NCBI GenBank assembly: GCA_900546885.1 | Contig: UREN01000065.1 | Span: forward strand, 1 to 10,288 | Length of the DNA: 10,288 nucleotides | Direction of reading: 5' to 3' | DNA from: an uncultured Oscillospiraceae bacterium | GTDB taxonomy: Bacteria > Bacillota > Clostridia > Oscillospirales > Ruminococcaceae | Shown here: in pieces, positions 1 to 6,747 of the stretch | How the letters are laid out: the number at the start of each line of letters is the position of its first letter | How positions within the stretch are numbered: the stretch's first letter is position 1 | The notes under the pieces: generated by a model | The model's input: only the letters and a program-made list of their open reading frames with translations | What the model was told of the DNA's origin: nothing | Databases searched by the model: none | Program-made: the position numbers and the translations under genes

Positions 1-30
1 TGGCGGCCCTTTTTGCTTGTGTGCGGGGCT

Positions 31-61
31 GTTTCCCGGCATTTTTTCCCGTTTCCCGGCA
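31..61. repeat. 11-bp direct repeat, 20-bp period
   Basis: GTTTCCCGGCA occurs at 31-41 and again at 51-61, exactly 20 bp (about two helical turns) apart and 56-86 bp upstream of the -10 element at 117-122. The second copy also forms the 5' side of a small hairpin (CCGTTT 49-54 with AAACGG 62-67). Placement and phasing fit a pair of protein-binding sites for an activator or repressor. That role is inference. Confidence 0.45.
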
Positions 62-93
62 AAACGGAAACATTTTCTCGGATATTTTGCAAA

Positions 94-122
94 TGGCGCC
101 GCGCGGCGTTTTATGGTATAAT
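94..122 (+). promoter_or_regulatory. extended -10 promoter for the lipoprotein gene
   Basis: A perfect TATAAT at 117-122 is preceded by TGG (114-116), giving an extended -10 element. The hexamer 17 bp upstream (94-99, TGGCGC) is a poor -35, which extended -10 promoters tolerate. TTGCAA at 87-92 is a better -35 match but sits 24 bp away, too far. Transcription would start near 129, leaving a leader of about 220 nt. Confidence 0.6.
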
Positions 123-164
123 ATTTTTGTTTCATCAAGTGCAAACCGAAGGCGCGGCAAAAGC

Positions 165-192
165 CCGGCGGAACGGACGCTTTCCGTGCCGG
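165..192 (+). other. leader hairpin
   Basis: CCGGC (165-169) pairs with GCCGG (188-192), and ACGG (173-176) pairs with CCGT (184-187), leaving a 3-nt bulge and a 7-nt loop. It lies in the transcribed leader of the lipoprotein gene. It may be part of a folded leader RNA. I do not recognise a known riboswitch class. Confidence 0.4.
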
Positions 193-264
193 ATGCCGCC
201 AGCAGGAAAACATGTGTTTGGCAAGTGCAACGGGCTGTTCCCGCCTGACGGATGCAAGTTTGCA

Positions 265-331
265 GATGGCATTGGTGTGCAGGAGAGGCGGGTGCTTTGC
301 CTGCGCACCCATGGTATCTGCCATTCTTTTT
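265..331 (+). terminator. terminator-like hairpin in the lipoprotein leader
   Basis: GGTGTGCAGG (274-283) pairs with CCTGCGCACC (300-309) over 10 bp with one G-U pair. An outer arm ATGGCA (266-271) pairs with TGCCAT (319-324). The T-rich tract TTCTTTTT (324-331) follows directly, then the ribosome binding site at 335-341. A hairpin plus U tract ending just before a start site is the form of a transcription attenuator. It could also be the end of a small RNA transcribed from the promoter at 117-122. The outer and inner stems are separated by an internal loop, so strength is uncertain. Confidence 0.45.
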
Positions 332-350
332 GATAGGGGAGAATACTGTC

Positions 351-917
351 ATGAAGCAGATATGCAGAAAACTGGCGGCCGCCGTGCTGTGCGCGGCTTT
401 GTGCCTGGCGCTGGCCGGGTGCGCGAAGGCGGGCCAGGCCTACCCGGTGAGCCTTGGCGGGGTGAACATCACTGTGGGCGAGACCACCGTGGGCACCCTG
501 CTGGATGCGGGCTACACCCTCCGTGCGGTGGGCGAGAACGGCGCCATGGGCGATGTGGACTCTGCCGCCCAGCTGAGCGCCAACAGCTACTACAGCGGGC
601 TGTACCTTGCCAAGGACGGCGTGAACTGCGCGGGCCTTGAGGTAACGACAGAAGAGGCCGTGCCGCTGGCCGGCGGCACGGTTGCCAAGGTGTATGTGGC
701 CACCGCAGAGGGCCACACGCTGGACGGCGTCACGTTTGACGGCGTGGCCCTGAGCGAGCTGACGCCGGACGTGCTGGCGCAGCATGTGGAGGGGTGCGAG
801 CAGAAGGAAAATGGCGTGTATGAGCTTGCCGGGCGGGATTACACCGTGCGCGCAAACTATGAAAACGGCCAGCTGGTGCTGCTTGAGATGAGCCGCAACT
901 ATGCCGTAAGCGGCTGA
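351..917 (+). CDS. small lipoprotein of unknown function
   Basis: This encodes 188 residues. The first 24 form a lipoprotein signal peptide: basic residues K2, R6 and K7, a hydrophobic core (residues 9-22) and a lipobox LAGC with Cys24 as the lipidated residue. The mature protein should therefore be anchored to the outer face of the membrane. I do not recognise a family; the rest is a soluble, beta-rich-looking sequence with no catalytic motif. The start at 351 is chosen because AGGGGAG (335-341) lies 9 nt upstream and the signal peptide begins there. An in-frame ATG at 252 would bury the signal peptide. The gene stands alone, with a leader upstream and a strong terminator downstream. Two further cysteines (Cys93 and Cys149) could form a disulfide, but this is speculative. 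Confidence 0.85.
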   Translation: MKQICRKLAAAVLCAALCLALAGCAKAGQAYPVSLGGVNITVGETTVGTLLDAGYTLRAVGENGAMGDVDSAAQLSANSYYSGLYLAKDGVNCAGLEVTTEEAVPLAGGTVAKVYVATAEGHTLDGVTFDGVALSELTPDVLAQHVEGCEQKENGVYELAGRDYTVRANYENGQLVLLEMSRNYAVSG

Positions 918-930
918 CGCACCGCACACG

Positions 931-981
931 AAAAAAGGGCCCCGCCGGGCGCGCATGGGTTGCGCGCCCGGCGGGGCTTTT
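931..981. terminator. bidirectional intrinsic terminator, perfect 17-bp stem
   Basis: Arms 939-955 and 961-977 are fully complementary over 17 bp around a 5-nt loop (956-960). On the plus strand the stem is followed by TTTT (978-981), ending the lipoprotein transcript. On the minus strand it is followed by a T6 tract (complement of A6 at 931-936), ending the hflX transcript. The two genes converge on it. Confidence 0.93.
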
Positions 982-1008
982 CGGTTGGGGCCTTTGGGCC
1001 CGCGCCGC

Positions 1009-2274
1009 TCACTCGTTTGGCAAAAGCCAGGGCTGAAAGCGGTGCACGTCTGCCGCTTTCACAATGCCCTCCAGGTACACGCCGTCCGGGCGGTACTCCT
1101 CGGCCAGCACCGTGCCGCGCTGGCGCATGGGCGAGGCTTCGCCCAATTTGTCGTAGGGCAAAAGCACGCGGATGCGCCGCACACGGCTTGCCAGCAGGGC
1201 ATCCAGCCTTGCCAGCAGGGCGTCCACGCCCTCGCCGGTGGCGGCGCTGGTGCGCAGGCTGTCTGTCATCAGGGGCACGGCGCCGGGCGCCTTGTCGCAT
1301 TTGTTGTATACGGTGACAGTGGGGATGCCGCCGCAGCCAAGGCTTTCCAGCACTTCGTCCGTCACCGCAAGCTGGCGGGCGCTTTCCGGGTCTGACGCGT
1401 CGCACACGCGCACCAGCACATCGGCATAGGCGGCCTCTTCCAGCGTGCTTTGAAACGCCTCTACCAAATGGTGGGGCAGGCGGCTGACAAAGCCCACTGT
1501 GTCCACCGCCACGCAGGCAAGCCCGCTTGGCAGGGTAAGCTGGCGGGCGGTGGGGTCCAGCGTGGCAAACAGCATGTCGGCCTCCAGCACGCCCGCGCCG
1601 CACATGCGGTTCAGCAGGCTGGATTTGCCCACGTTCGTATACCCCACAAGCGCAATCACCGGCACGCCGCTTTTCTGGCGGCTGCGGCGCGCTTGCTCGC
1701 GCCGGCGGCTTACCTCGGCCAGCTTTTCGCTCAGGGCCTCAATGCGCCTGCGCACATGGCGGCGGTCGTATTCCAGCTTCGATTCACCTGCGCCGCGCCG
1801 CGCGCCCGCCCCGCCGCCACCGCCGCCGCCCTGGCGCGAAAGGCTTTGGCCAAGCCCTGCAAGCCTTGGCAGGCGGTAGCGCAGCAGGGCCAGCTCGGTT
1901 TGCAGCTTGCCCTCGCTGGTCACCGCGCGGCGCGCAAAAATTTCCAGAATAAGCATGGTGCGGTCCAGCACTTCCACCTGCAGAAATTCCTCCAGGTTGC
2001 GAATTTGGCTGCCAGAGAGCTCTGCGTCAAAAATGGCGCACTGTGCCTCCAGGTTTTGGCACAAAAGCTTTCCCTCGGCAAGGCGGCCTTCGCCCAGGTA
2101 AGTGGCGGCCTCCGGCACGGCGCGCTTTTGCACCACCTCGGCCACGGCCTGCATGCCCGCGGCTTCGGCCAGCGCGGCCAGCTCTTCCATGCTTTTTTCC
2201 ATGTCATATTCGCCCAGGTCCAGCCCGAACAGCACGGCCTTCACGGGGGCGGCGTTGTTTTGTGTTTCGGTCAT
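1009..2274 (-). CDS. hflX: ribosome-associated GTPase HflX
   Basis: This encodes 421 residues, the usual length for the family. HflX is a GTPase of the translation-factor class that binds the large ribosomal subunit and is known in other bacteria to split or rescue stalled ribosomes after stress. The N-terminal HflX domain (about 10-110) is followed by a glycine-rich linker and coiled region (145-200). The G domain then has G1 GYTNVGKSS (211-219), G2 FATLDPT (236-242), G3 DTVGF (258-262), G4 NKCD (324-327) and G5 SAATGEG (343-349), all intact. A short C-terminal domain follows. The linker, normally close to GGGIGTRGPGE in relatives, here has seven consecutive glycines and reads AGARRGAGE, which is unusual. 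The start codon overlaps the stop of the upstream acetyltransferase gene (ATGA, 2271-2274), implying translational coupling. A GGAG lies 14 nt upstream within that gene. Confidence 0.96.
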   Translation of the reverse strand: MTETQNNAAPVKAVLFGLDLGEYDMEKSMEELAALAEAAGMQAVAEVVQKRAVPEAATYLGEGRLAEGKLLCQNLEAQCAIFDAELSGSQIRNLEEFLQVEVLDRTMLILEIFARRAVTSEGKLQTELALLRYRLPRLAGLGQSLSRQGGGGGGGAGARRGAGESKLEYDRRHVRRRIEALSEKLAEVSRRREQARRSRQKSGVPVIALVGYTNVGKSSLLNRMCGAGVLEADMLFATLDPTARQLTLPSGLACVAVDTVGFVSRLPHHLVEAFQSTLEEAAYADVLVRVCDASDPESARQLAVTDEVLESLGCGGIPTVTVYNKCDKAPGAVPLMTDSLRTSAATGEGVDALLARLDALLASRVRRIRVLLPYDKLGEASPMRQRGTVLAEEYRPDGVYLEGIVKAADVHRFQPWLLPNE

Positions 2275-2822
2275 AGCTGTGTTTGAAACTCCTCTTTTGT
2301 CAGCAGGTAATGGCGGCAGGGCACGGCCGTGCCGTCGTATTTGTGGTAAATGCCGTCGTGCGTATAGCGAAAGCCGCACTTGCGCATGACGCAGCCGCTG
2401 GCGGGGTTTTCGTGCGCATGGCAGCAGGCCAGCGCGGCCTGCCCCTCGCTTTCGAACAAATAGCGCACCACAGCGGCCAGCGCCTCGGTGGCATAGCCGT
2501 GCCCCCAATAGCTGCGGCCCAGGGCATAGCCCGGCTCCAGCAGGCCGGCGCCGTCCTCGGCGGGCCCGGCGCCAATGGCGCCCATCAGTGCGCCGTCTGC
2601 CTGGCGCACAACGGCCCAGTTGTAAAAGCTGCCGTGCGCATACTGCGCGGCCCACTCTTCCAGCAGGCCGCGCGTTTCGGCCACGCTGTTGTGCGGCTGC
2701 CAGCGCATAAAGCGGGCAACGGCGGCATCGCTGGCCCAGCCTGCGTACATGGCCGGCGCATCGCCGGGCACAAAGCGGCGCAAACAAAGGCGCGGCGTGT
2801 GCAAAGGTTGTGTCCCGTGCAT
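2271..2822 (-). CDS. GNAT-family N-acetyltransferase (RimJ/RimL-like)
   Basis: This encodes 183 residues, typical for the Acetyltransf_3 (RimJ/RimL-like) branch of the GNAT superfamily. These enzymes move an acetyl group from acetyl-CoA to an amine, often a protein N-terminus or a small molecule; the substrate here cannot be told. The opening TPRLCLRRF (9-17) is the family's characteristic first strand. The acetyl-CoA loop is RSYWGHGYATEAL (103-115), and the late ENPASGCVMRKCGF (138-151) matches the conserved N-x-x-S-x-x-V-x-x-K-x-G-F motif. The start at 2822 is supported by AAGGAGGG (2829-2836) 6 nt upstream; longer in-frame starts extend into the promoter and the divergent proB gene. Its TGA stop overlaps the hflX ATG, so the two form an operon. 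Whether the enzyme acts on a ribosomal protein, as its partner might suggest, is only a guess. Confidence 0.9.
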   Translation of the reverse strand: MHGTQPLHTPRLCLRRFVPGDAPAMYAGWASDAAVARFMRWQPHNSVAETRGLLEEWAAQYAHGSFYNWAVVRQADGALMGAIGAGPAEDGAGLLEPGYALGRSYWGHGYATEALAAVVRYLFESEGQAALACCHAHENPASGCVMRKCGFRYTHDGIYHKYDGTAVPCRHYLLTKEEFQTQL

Positions 2823-2885
2823 AAAATGCCCTCCTTGGCCCCCGGCAGCGCGCGGGTGCGCGCGTGGCCGGGCCGTGTTTTTTCC

Positions 2886-2915
2886 ATGATAACAGGCGCG
2901 GGGCCGCCGTGTCAA
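2886..2915 (-). promoter_or_regulatory. promoter of the acetyltransferase-hflX operon
   Basis: On the minus strand a perfect TTGACA (-35, 2910-2915) is followed after 18 bp by TATCAT (-10, 2886-2891), preceded by TGT (extended -10). Transcription would start near 2880, some 57 nt before the GNAT start. It is divergent from the proB promoter. Confidence 0.8.
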
Positions 2916-2971
2916 ACCGGCAGGGCCTGTGCGGCGCCCGCCCGCGGGGAAAGGGGGCGCCAAACCCGGCT

Positions 2972-3000
2972 TTGCACTCTGATGCGGTTTGTGGTATACT
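2972..3000 (+). promoter_or_regulatory. promoter of the proBA operon
   Basis: TATACT (-10, 2995-3000) is preceded by TGG (2992-2994), an extended -10. TTGCAC (2972-2977) serves as a -35 at 17-bp spacing. Transcription would start near 3007, giving a leader of about 30 nt. I see no riboswitch or T-box in that short leader. Confidence 0.75.
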
Positions 3001-3037
3001 AACTTTGTATATTCCCATTGAATAAGGAGGCTTTGCA

Positions 3038-3817
3038 TTGCGCATTGTCGTGAAGGTGGGCACGTCCACGCTGGCGCACGCCACGGGCGCGCTGAACATC
3101 CGCCGCACGGCCGCGCTGTGCCGCGTGCTGGCAGATATCAAAAATGCCGGGCACGAGCTGGTGCTGGTTTCCTCCGGCGCCATTGGCATGGGTGTGGGCA
3201 AGCTGCATTTGCCCGGCCGCCCGGCAGATATGCCCAGCAAACAGGCGGCCGCTGCCGTGGGCCAGTGCGAGCTGATGTACCGCTATGATAAACTGTTTTC
3301 TGAATACGGCCACACGGTGGCGCAGGTTTTGGTGACGGGGGAGGACGCGCGCGACGAGGTGCGCAGCGCCAACATCGAGGCCACGCTGAACAGGCTGCTG
3401 GCCCTGGGCGCGCTGCCCATTGTGAACGAGAACGACACCGTCTCCACCGCCGAAATTGCCGTGGGCGACAACGACACGCTGGGGGCCATTGTGGCCGTGC
3501 ACCTGAAGGCGGACCTGCTGGTGCTGCTGACGGACATTGACGGCCTGTATACGGCCGACCCGCACACGGACGCCGCGGCCCGGCGCATCGAGCGCGTGGA
3601 CGAGGTGACGGACGCCGTGCTGGCCCTGGGCGGCGGCGCGGGCAGCGCACAGGGCACGGGCGGCATGGCCACCAAGCTTTCGGCCGCGCGCCTGGCCACC
3701 CGGCACGGTGTGGAAATGGTGATTGCAAACGGCAAAAAGCCGGAAATTTTATACGATATCCTGGAGGGAAAGCCCGTGGGCACGCGCTTTTCCGCCCAAA
3801 AGGGGGCCCGGGCATGA
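3038..3817 (+). CDS. proB: glutamate 5-kinase (short form, no PUA domain)
   Basis: Cytosolic kinase that phosphorylates L-glutamate with ATP, the first and normally feedback-controlled step of proline synthesis. The 259 residues hold one amino-acid-kinase domain: KVGTST (6-11), VSSGAIGMG (44-52), the substrate motifs QAAAAVGQ (69-76), NENDTVS (130-136) and DNDTLGA (144-150), the nucleotide-site motif LLTDIDGLY (163-171) and GTGGMATK (206-213). The C-terminal PUA domain found in the roughly 367-residue E. coli enzyme is absent; short versions are also known in some other Firmicutes. The start is TTG at 3038, fixed by AAGGAGG (3024-3030) 7 nt upstream and by the family's conserved N-terminus. 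There is no suitable ATG. The stop overlaps the proA start (ATGA), so the two are translated together. Confidence 0.97.
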   Translation: MRIVVKVGTSTLAHATGALNIRRTAALCRVLADIKNAGHELVLVSSGAIGMGVGKLHLPGRPADMPSKQAAAAVGQCELMYRYDKLFSEYGHTVAQVLVTGEDARDEVRSANIEATLNRLLALGALPIVNENDTVSTAEIAVGDNDTLGAIVAVHLKADLLVLLTDIDGLYTADPHTDAAARRIERVDEVTDAVLALGGGAGSAQGTGGMATKLSAARLATRHGVEMVIANGKKPEILYDILEGKPVGTRFSAQKGARA

Positions 3818-5049
3818 CCACACAGCAGCTTTTAGAGCAGGCGGCCGCGCACCGGCGCTGCGCCGCGGCCCTTAGCACGGCCCAGCGCGCCGCCGCGCTG
3901 GAACAGATGGCCCGCGCGCTGGAAAGCGCGCAGGCCGGCATTCTGGCCGCCAACGAGCAGGACCTTGCGGCGGCCCGGGGCAGCGTAAGCGACGTGATGC
4001 TGGACCGCCTGCGCCTTACGCCCCAGCGGGTGGCGGCCATGGCGGCGGGCCTGCGCAGCGTGGCGGCGCTGAAGTGCCCGGTGGGGGAAACGCTGGCCGA
4101 AACCACGCTGCCCAACGGCCTTGTGCTGCAAAAGCGGCGCGTGCCGATGGGTGTGGTGGCCATTATTTACGAAAGCCGCCCCAACGTCACGGCAGACGCC
4201 GCGGCCCTGTGCCTGCAAAGCGGCAACGTGTGCGTGCTGCGCGGCGGCAAAGAGGCCATACGCTCCAACATGGCCATTGTGGACGCCCTGCACGCGGGGC
4301 TTGCCGCGGCCGGGCTGCCTGCGGCGCTGGTGGGCCTTGTGCAGGACACCACCCGCCAAAGCGCGGGCGAGCTGATGGCCGCGCGCGGCCTGGTGGACCT
4401 TTTGATTCCCCGCGGGGGCAAGGGGCTGATTCGCGCCTGTGTGGAACAGGCCAAGGTGCCCTGCATTGAGACGGGCACAGGCATCTGCCATATCTATGTG
4501 GACCGGGCGGCCGACCTTGCAATGGCGCTCTCCATTGTCGATAACGCCAAAACCAGCCGCCCGTCCGTGTGCAACGCGGCCGAGGTGTGCCTGGTGCACG
4601 AGGCTGTGGCGGGGCAGTTTTTGCCCATGCTGGCCCAGCGCATGGCCGAAAAGCACACCCAGCTGCGCCTTTGCCCGCGCGCGGCGGCCATCATCCCGGG
4701 CACGCCCGCCGGGCCGGACGATTTTGACACCGAGTTTCTGGATTATATTCTGGCCGTGCGCGTGGTGGGCAGCCTGGAAGAGGCGGTGGCCCACATTGCG
4801 GCCCATTCCACGGGCCATTCCGAGGCCATCATCACAGGCGACGAGGCGGCGGCGCAGGCCTTCTGCACCGCGGTGGACAGCGCCGCCGTGTATGTGAACG
4901 CCTCCACCCGCTTTACAGACGGCGGCGAGTTCGGCTTTGGCTGCGAAATGGGCATTTCCACCCAAAAGCTGGGTGCCCGCGGGCCCATGGGCCTGCCCGA
5001 GCTCACAAGCTACAAATACATCATCCGCGGCGCAGGGCAGACGCGCTAG
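3814..5049 (+). CDS. proA: glutamate-5-semialdehyde dehydrogenase (gamma-glutamyl phosphate reductase)
   Basis: Cytosolic NADPH-dependent enzyme that reduces L-glutamyl 5-phosphate, the product of ProB, to glutamate-5-semialdehyde, which cyclises for the last proline step. At 411 residues it is the standard length. It is an aldehyde-dehydrogenase-fold protein: [14 protein letters not shown] (113-126), the nucleotide-site segment [12 protein letters not shown] (141-152), [12 protein letters not shown] (198-209), ETGTGICH (219-226) and the active-site cysteine in RPSVCNAAE (Cys253). The glycine-rich [16 protein letters not shown] stretch near the end and the closing SYKYIIRG are also family hallmarks. 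It starts within the proB stop (ATGA, 3814-3817). The next gene begins 27 bp after its stop with no terminator between. proC, for the last step, is not in the window. Confidence 0.98.
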   Translation: MTTQQLLEQAAAHRRCAAALSTAQRAAALEQMARALESAQAGILAANEQDLAAARGSVSDVMLDRLRLTPQRVAAMAAGLRSVAALKCPVGETLAETTLPNGLVLQKRRVPMGVVAIIYESRPNVTADAAALCLQSGNVCVLRGGKEAIRSNMAIVDALHAGLAAAGLPAALVGLVQDTTRQSAGELMAARGLVDLLIPRGGKGLIRACVEQAKVPCIETGTGICHIYVDRAADLAMALSIVDNAKTSRPSVCNAAEVCLVHEAVAGQFLPMLAQRMAEKHTQLRLCPRAAAIIPGTPAGPDDFDTEFLDYILAVRVVGSLEEAVAHIAAHSTGHSEAIITGDEAAAQAFCTAVDSAAVYVNASTRFTDGGEFGFGCEMGISTQKLGARGPMGLPELTSYKYIIRGAGQTR

Positions 5050-5076
5050 CGCCCCGCGGGAAGGAGAGACGAACCC

Positions 5077-5880
5077 ATGGCAGTAAACGATGCACAGAAA
5101 GAGAGAAACGCCCTGCGCCGGCGCCGCCGCTGGCGGCAGCTGCTGGGCGCGGTGGTGTGCCTTCTGGTGGTGATTGGGCTGGTAAGCGTGGTGTCCGGCG
5201 GGGTGCGCCTGACGGCCACGCTGTTCGACGACAGCGAGCTGAAAGCCGAATATGTGCTGCGCCTGCGCAACCTTGTGGCGCTGGACCCTGTGCCCTTCGA
5301 CAGCATTGAAGAGGCAAACCAGAACACGCTGCTGAACGCGCTGATTTGGAGCAGCATTTCGGAAGACAAAGACTACGAGCGCGACGAGGTGGGCGCCATG
5401 TATCTGCCCACGGCGGATATTGACGCCGCCGCGGCCGAGCTGTACGGGCCGGACGTGCACTTCACCTACCAGACGTTTGAAGACCGCGGCCTCACCTACC
5501 AGTATGTGGAGGAAAAGCAGGCCTACCTTCTGCCCATCACCAGCGTCATCACCGACTATTACCCCCAGGTGGAAGAAATTCGCCGCGAGGGCGACACCGT
5601 GCGCGTGACGGTGGGCTACCTTTCGCAATTCTCTTCCGGCACAGATTTTTCGCCCGATATGCAGTATGCGCCTGTGAAATATCAGGATTACCTGTTCCGC
5701 CGCGACGGGGACAACACCTATTTGTATGCCGTGACAGAGAGCGAGATGAAGCCGGCGGCCTCCTCGTCCTCTACGGCCAGCACGCCGGCCGTGCAGGCCC
5801 CGCAGGAGGTGCTGGACAACATTGCCAGCAGCCTGCCCACGGCGCCCTCTTCCTTTTCGGAAAGCGCGCCTGCGGAATAA
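5077..5880 (+). CDS. single-pass membrane protein of unknown function, third gene of the proBA operon
   Basis: This encodes 267 residues. A basic N-terminus (RRRRRWR, 14-20) precedes one hydrophobic segment (about 21-41), so the N-terminus should stay inside and the remaining 225 residues face outside. This external part (50-225) is acidic and aromatic, rich in Tyr and Asp/Glu, with no motif I recognise. The tail (226-267) is a low-complexity Ser/Ala/Pro/Thr stretch, like wall-spanning or flexible tails. There is no lipobox. AAGGAG (5061-5066) lies 10 nt before the ATG. The 27-bp gap after proA and lack of a terminator imply cotranscription with proBA, but nothing in the sequence links it to proline metabolism. 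I cannot assign a family; it could be an envelope or sporulation-related extracellular domain protein restricted to this clade. Confidence 0.85.
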   Translation: MAVNDAQKERNALRRRRRWRQLLGAVVCLLVVIGLVSVVSGGVRLTATLFDDSELKAEYVLRLRNLVALDPVPFDSIEEANQNTLLNALIWSSISEDKDYERDEVGAMYLPTADIDAAAAELYGPDVHFTYQTFEDRGLTYQYVEEKQAYLLPITSVITDYYPQVEEIRREGDTVRVTVGYLSQFSSGTDFSPDMQYAPVKYQDYLFRRDGDNTYLYAVTESEMKPAASSSSTASTPAVQAPQEVLDNIASSLPTAPSSFSESAPAE

Positions 5881-5910
5881 CGGCCCGCTGTGCCGCCAGC
5901 AAAACGAAAT

Positions 5911-5953
5911 GCGCCCCGCCCGGCAGCAACGCCGGGGCGGGGCGCCTGTTTTC
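5911..5953. terminator. bidirectional intrinsic terminator
   Basis: GCGCCCCGCCCGGC (5911-5924) pairs with the complementary arm at 5931-5945, with one bulged G, around a 6-nt loop (5925-5930). TGTTTTCT follows on the plus strand, ending the proBA operon. On the minus strand ATTTCGTTTT follows the stem, ending the histidine phosphatase transcript that converges from the right. Confidence 0.85.
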
Positions 5954-5979
5954 TGCGCGCAGGCCCTGGGCCGCGCGCC

Positions 5980-6609
5980 TCATTCCAAATAGCCAAAGGG
6001 CACAATGTCTGTCACTTCCACAATGCCGTCGCGCATCAGCAGCTCGGGCGACGCCTGCACCAGGTAGCCGCAGCCGGCATCTGCCATCCAGTGCTCGGGC
6101 GGGTATTTGGGAATGCCGCGCTGGGCCAGCATGCTCATGATGACGCCGCCGTGCGTCACACAGGCGGCCTCTTCCACACCGGCCTTCATCATATATTCCA
6201 GAATCTGGCGCAACACCCCGGCGCAGCGCGCATGGAACTGGGCGGGCGCCTCGCCGCCCTCGGGCACATAGTGGGCGGCAGGGTCCAGCCAAAGCTTGAA
6301 GTGCGCGTCCTCCCGCAGCTCGTCAAAGCTGCGGTTTTCAAATTCCCCAAAATGGCTTTCGCGCAAATCTTCCAGAATAATTTTGTTTTCAGCGCCGGGG
6401 AAAAGCACCTCTGCCGTGCCCAAAGCGCGCTTCATGGGGCTTGCAAACACGGTGTTTGCCCAGGGGTAGCGGTATTGTGCGGCCAGCGCCCGCAGCTGGG
6501 CAAGACCCTGCTCGCACAAAGGCTCATCGGTGCCGCCGCCCACATAGCGGCGCTGCAGGTTGCCGGCCGTGATGCCGTGGCGTACAAGGTACAGGCGGTA
6601 ATTTTTCAT
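5980..6609 (-). CDS. histidine phosphatase family protein (phosphoglycerate-mutase-like)
   Basis: This encodes 209 residues, typical for the small branch-1 histidine phosphatases, which remove phosphate from small molecules through a phospho-histidine intermediate. The catalytic RHG motif is LVRHG (8-12), with His11 the phosphorylated residue. The supporting residues are present: Arg61 in SPMKRALGTAE (57-67), Glu84 in DLRESHFGEFE (81-91) and His153 in THGG (152-155). The substrate is not evident. Candidates include a phosphoglycerate mutase paralogue, alpha-ribazole phosphatase or a sugar-phosphate phosphatase. No cobalamin genes are nearby to favour the second. The start at 6609 puts the conserved YRLYLVRHG at the very N-terminus, with GAAAGGA (6621-6627) 11 nt upstream; longer in-frame starts would add a non-conserved, promoter-region segment. 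It is a single-gene unit ending at a shared terminator. Confidence 0.92.
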   Translation of the reverse strand: MKNYRLYLVRHGITAGNLQRRYVGGGTDEPLCEQGLAQLRALAAQYRYPWANTVFASPMKRALGTAEVLFPGAENKIILEDLRESHFGEFENRSFDELREDAHFKLWLDPAAHYVPEGGEAPAQFHARCAGVLRQILEYMMKAGVEEAACVTHGGVIMSMLAQRGIPKYPPEHWMADAGCGYLVQASPELLMRDGIVEVTDIVPFGYLE

Positions 6610-6700
6610 GCGTTCTCGGTTCCTTTCGGTGCGGCTTTTCGGGCTTTGCAGCGTGTTTTGCGGCATTTTGGCACAAAAAGCAAAAAATTTTTCTTCCCTT

Positions 6701-6729
6701 ATGCTACAACATTTAGATGCCGCGCGCAA
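6701..6729 (-). promoter_or_regulatory. possible promoter of the histidine phosphatase gene
   Basis: On the minus strand TTGCGC (6724-6729) and TAGCAT (6701-6706) are spaced by 17 bp, with TTG just before the -10. Both hexamers are imperfect. This is the best candidate in the divergent region and would give a leader of about 85-90 nt. Confidence 0.4.
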
Positions 6730-6747
6730 GGGGGAACACAGCACCTA

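Larger units (their letters stand above)
1..350. other. intergenic region and long leader before the lipoprotein gene
   Basis: I see no convincing gene in this 350-base stretch. The first bases (GGCGGCC followed by TTTTT at 10-14) look like the 3' arm and T tract of a terminator cut by the window edge, belonging to an upstream gene on the plus strand. Next come two direct copies of an 11-mer (31-41 and 51-61), an extended -10 promoter (117-122) and a roughly 220-nt transcribed leader with at least two hairpins. A ribosome binding site lies at 335-341. Short open frames here lack a usable ribosome binding site or coding character. Confidence 0.6.

Noticed and set aside
123..260. Resemblance of the lipoprotein leader to glycine (ACCGAAGG) or c-di-GMP-I (GCAAACC, GGACGC) riboswitches
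   Set aside because: Only short pieces match; the spacing and the other conserved blocks of both classes are missing.
252..350. Earlier in-frame ATG at 252 for the lipoprotein
   Set aside because: It would put 33 residues before the signal peptide and read through the leader hairpin; the ATG at 351 has a good ribosome binding site and gives a proper lipobox signal.
1009..3240. A continuous 743-residue minus-strand open frame covering HflX and upstream sequence
   Set aside because: Only the part from 2274 down is HflX. The rest is a shadow of the GNAT gene in another frame and of proB on the other strand; the true hflX start is at the ATGA overlap.
3832..5628. A 598-residue minus-strand open frame opposite proA
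   Set aside because: Antisense to a certain gene (proA) and the next one, rich in His/Gln/Arg as expected for reverse frames of GC-rich coding DNA, with no recognisable domain.
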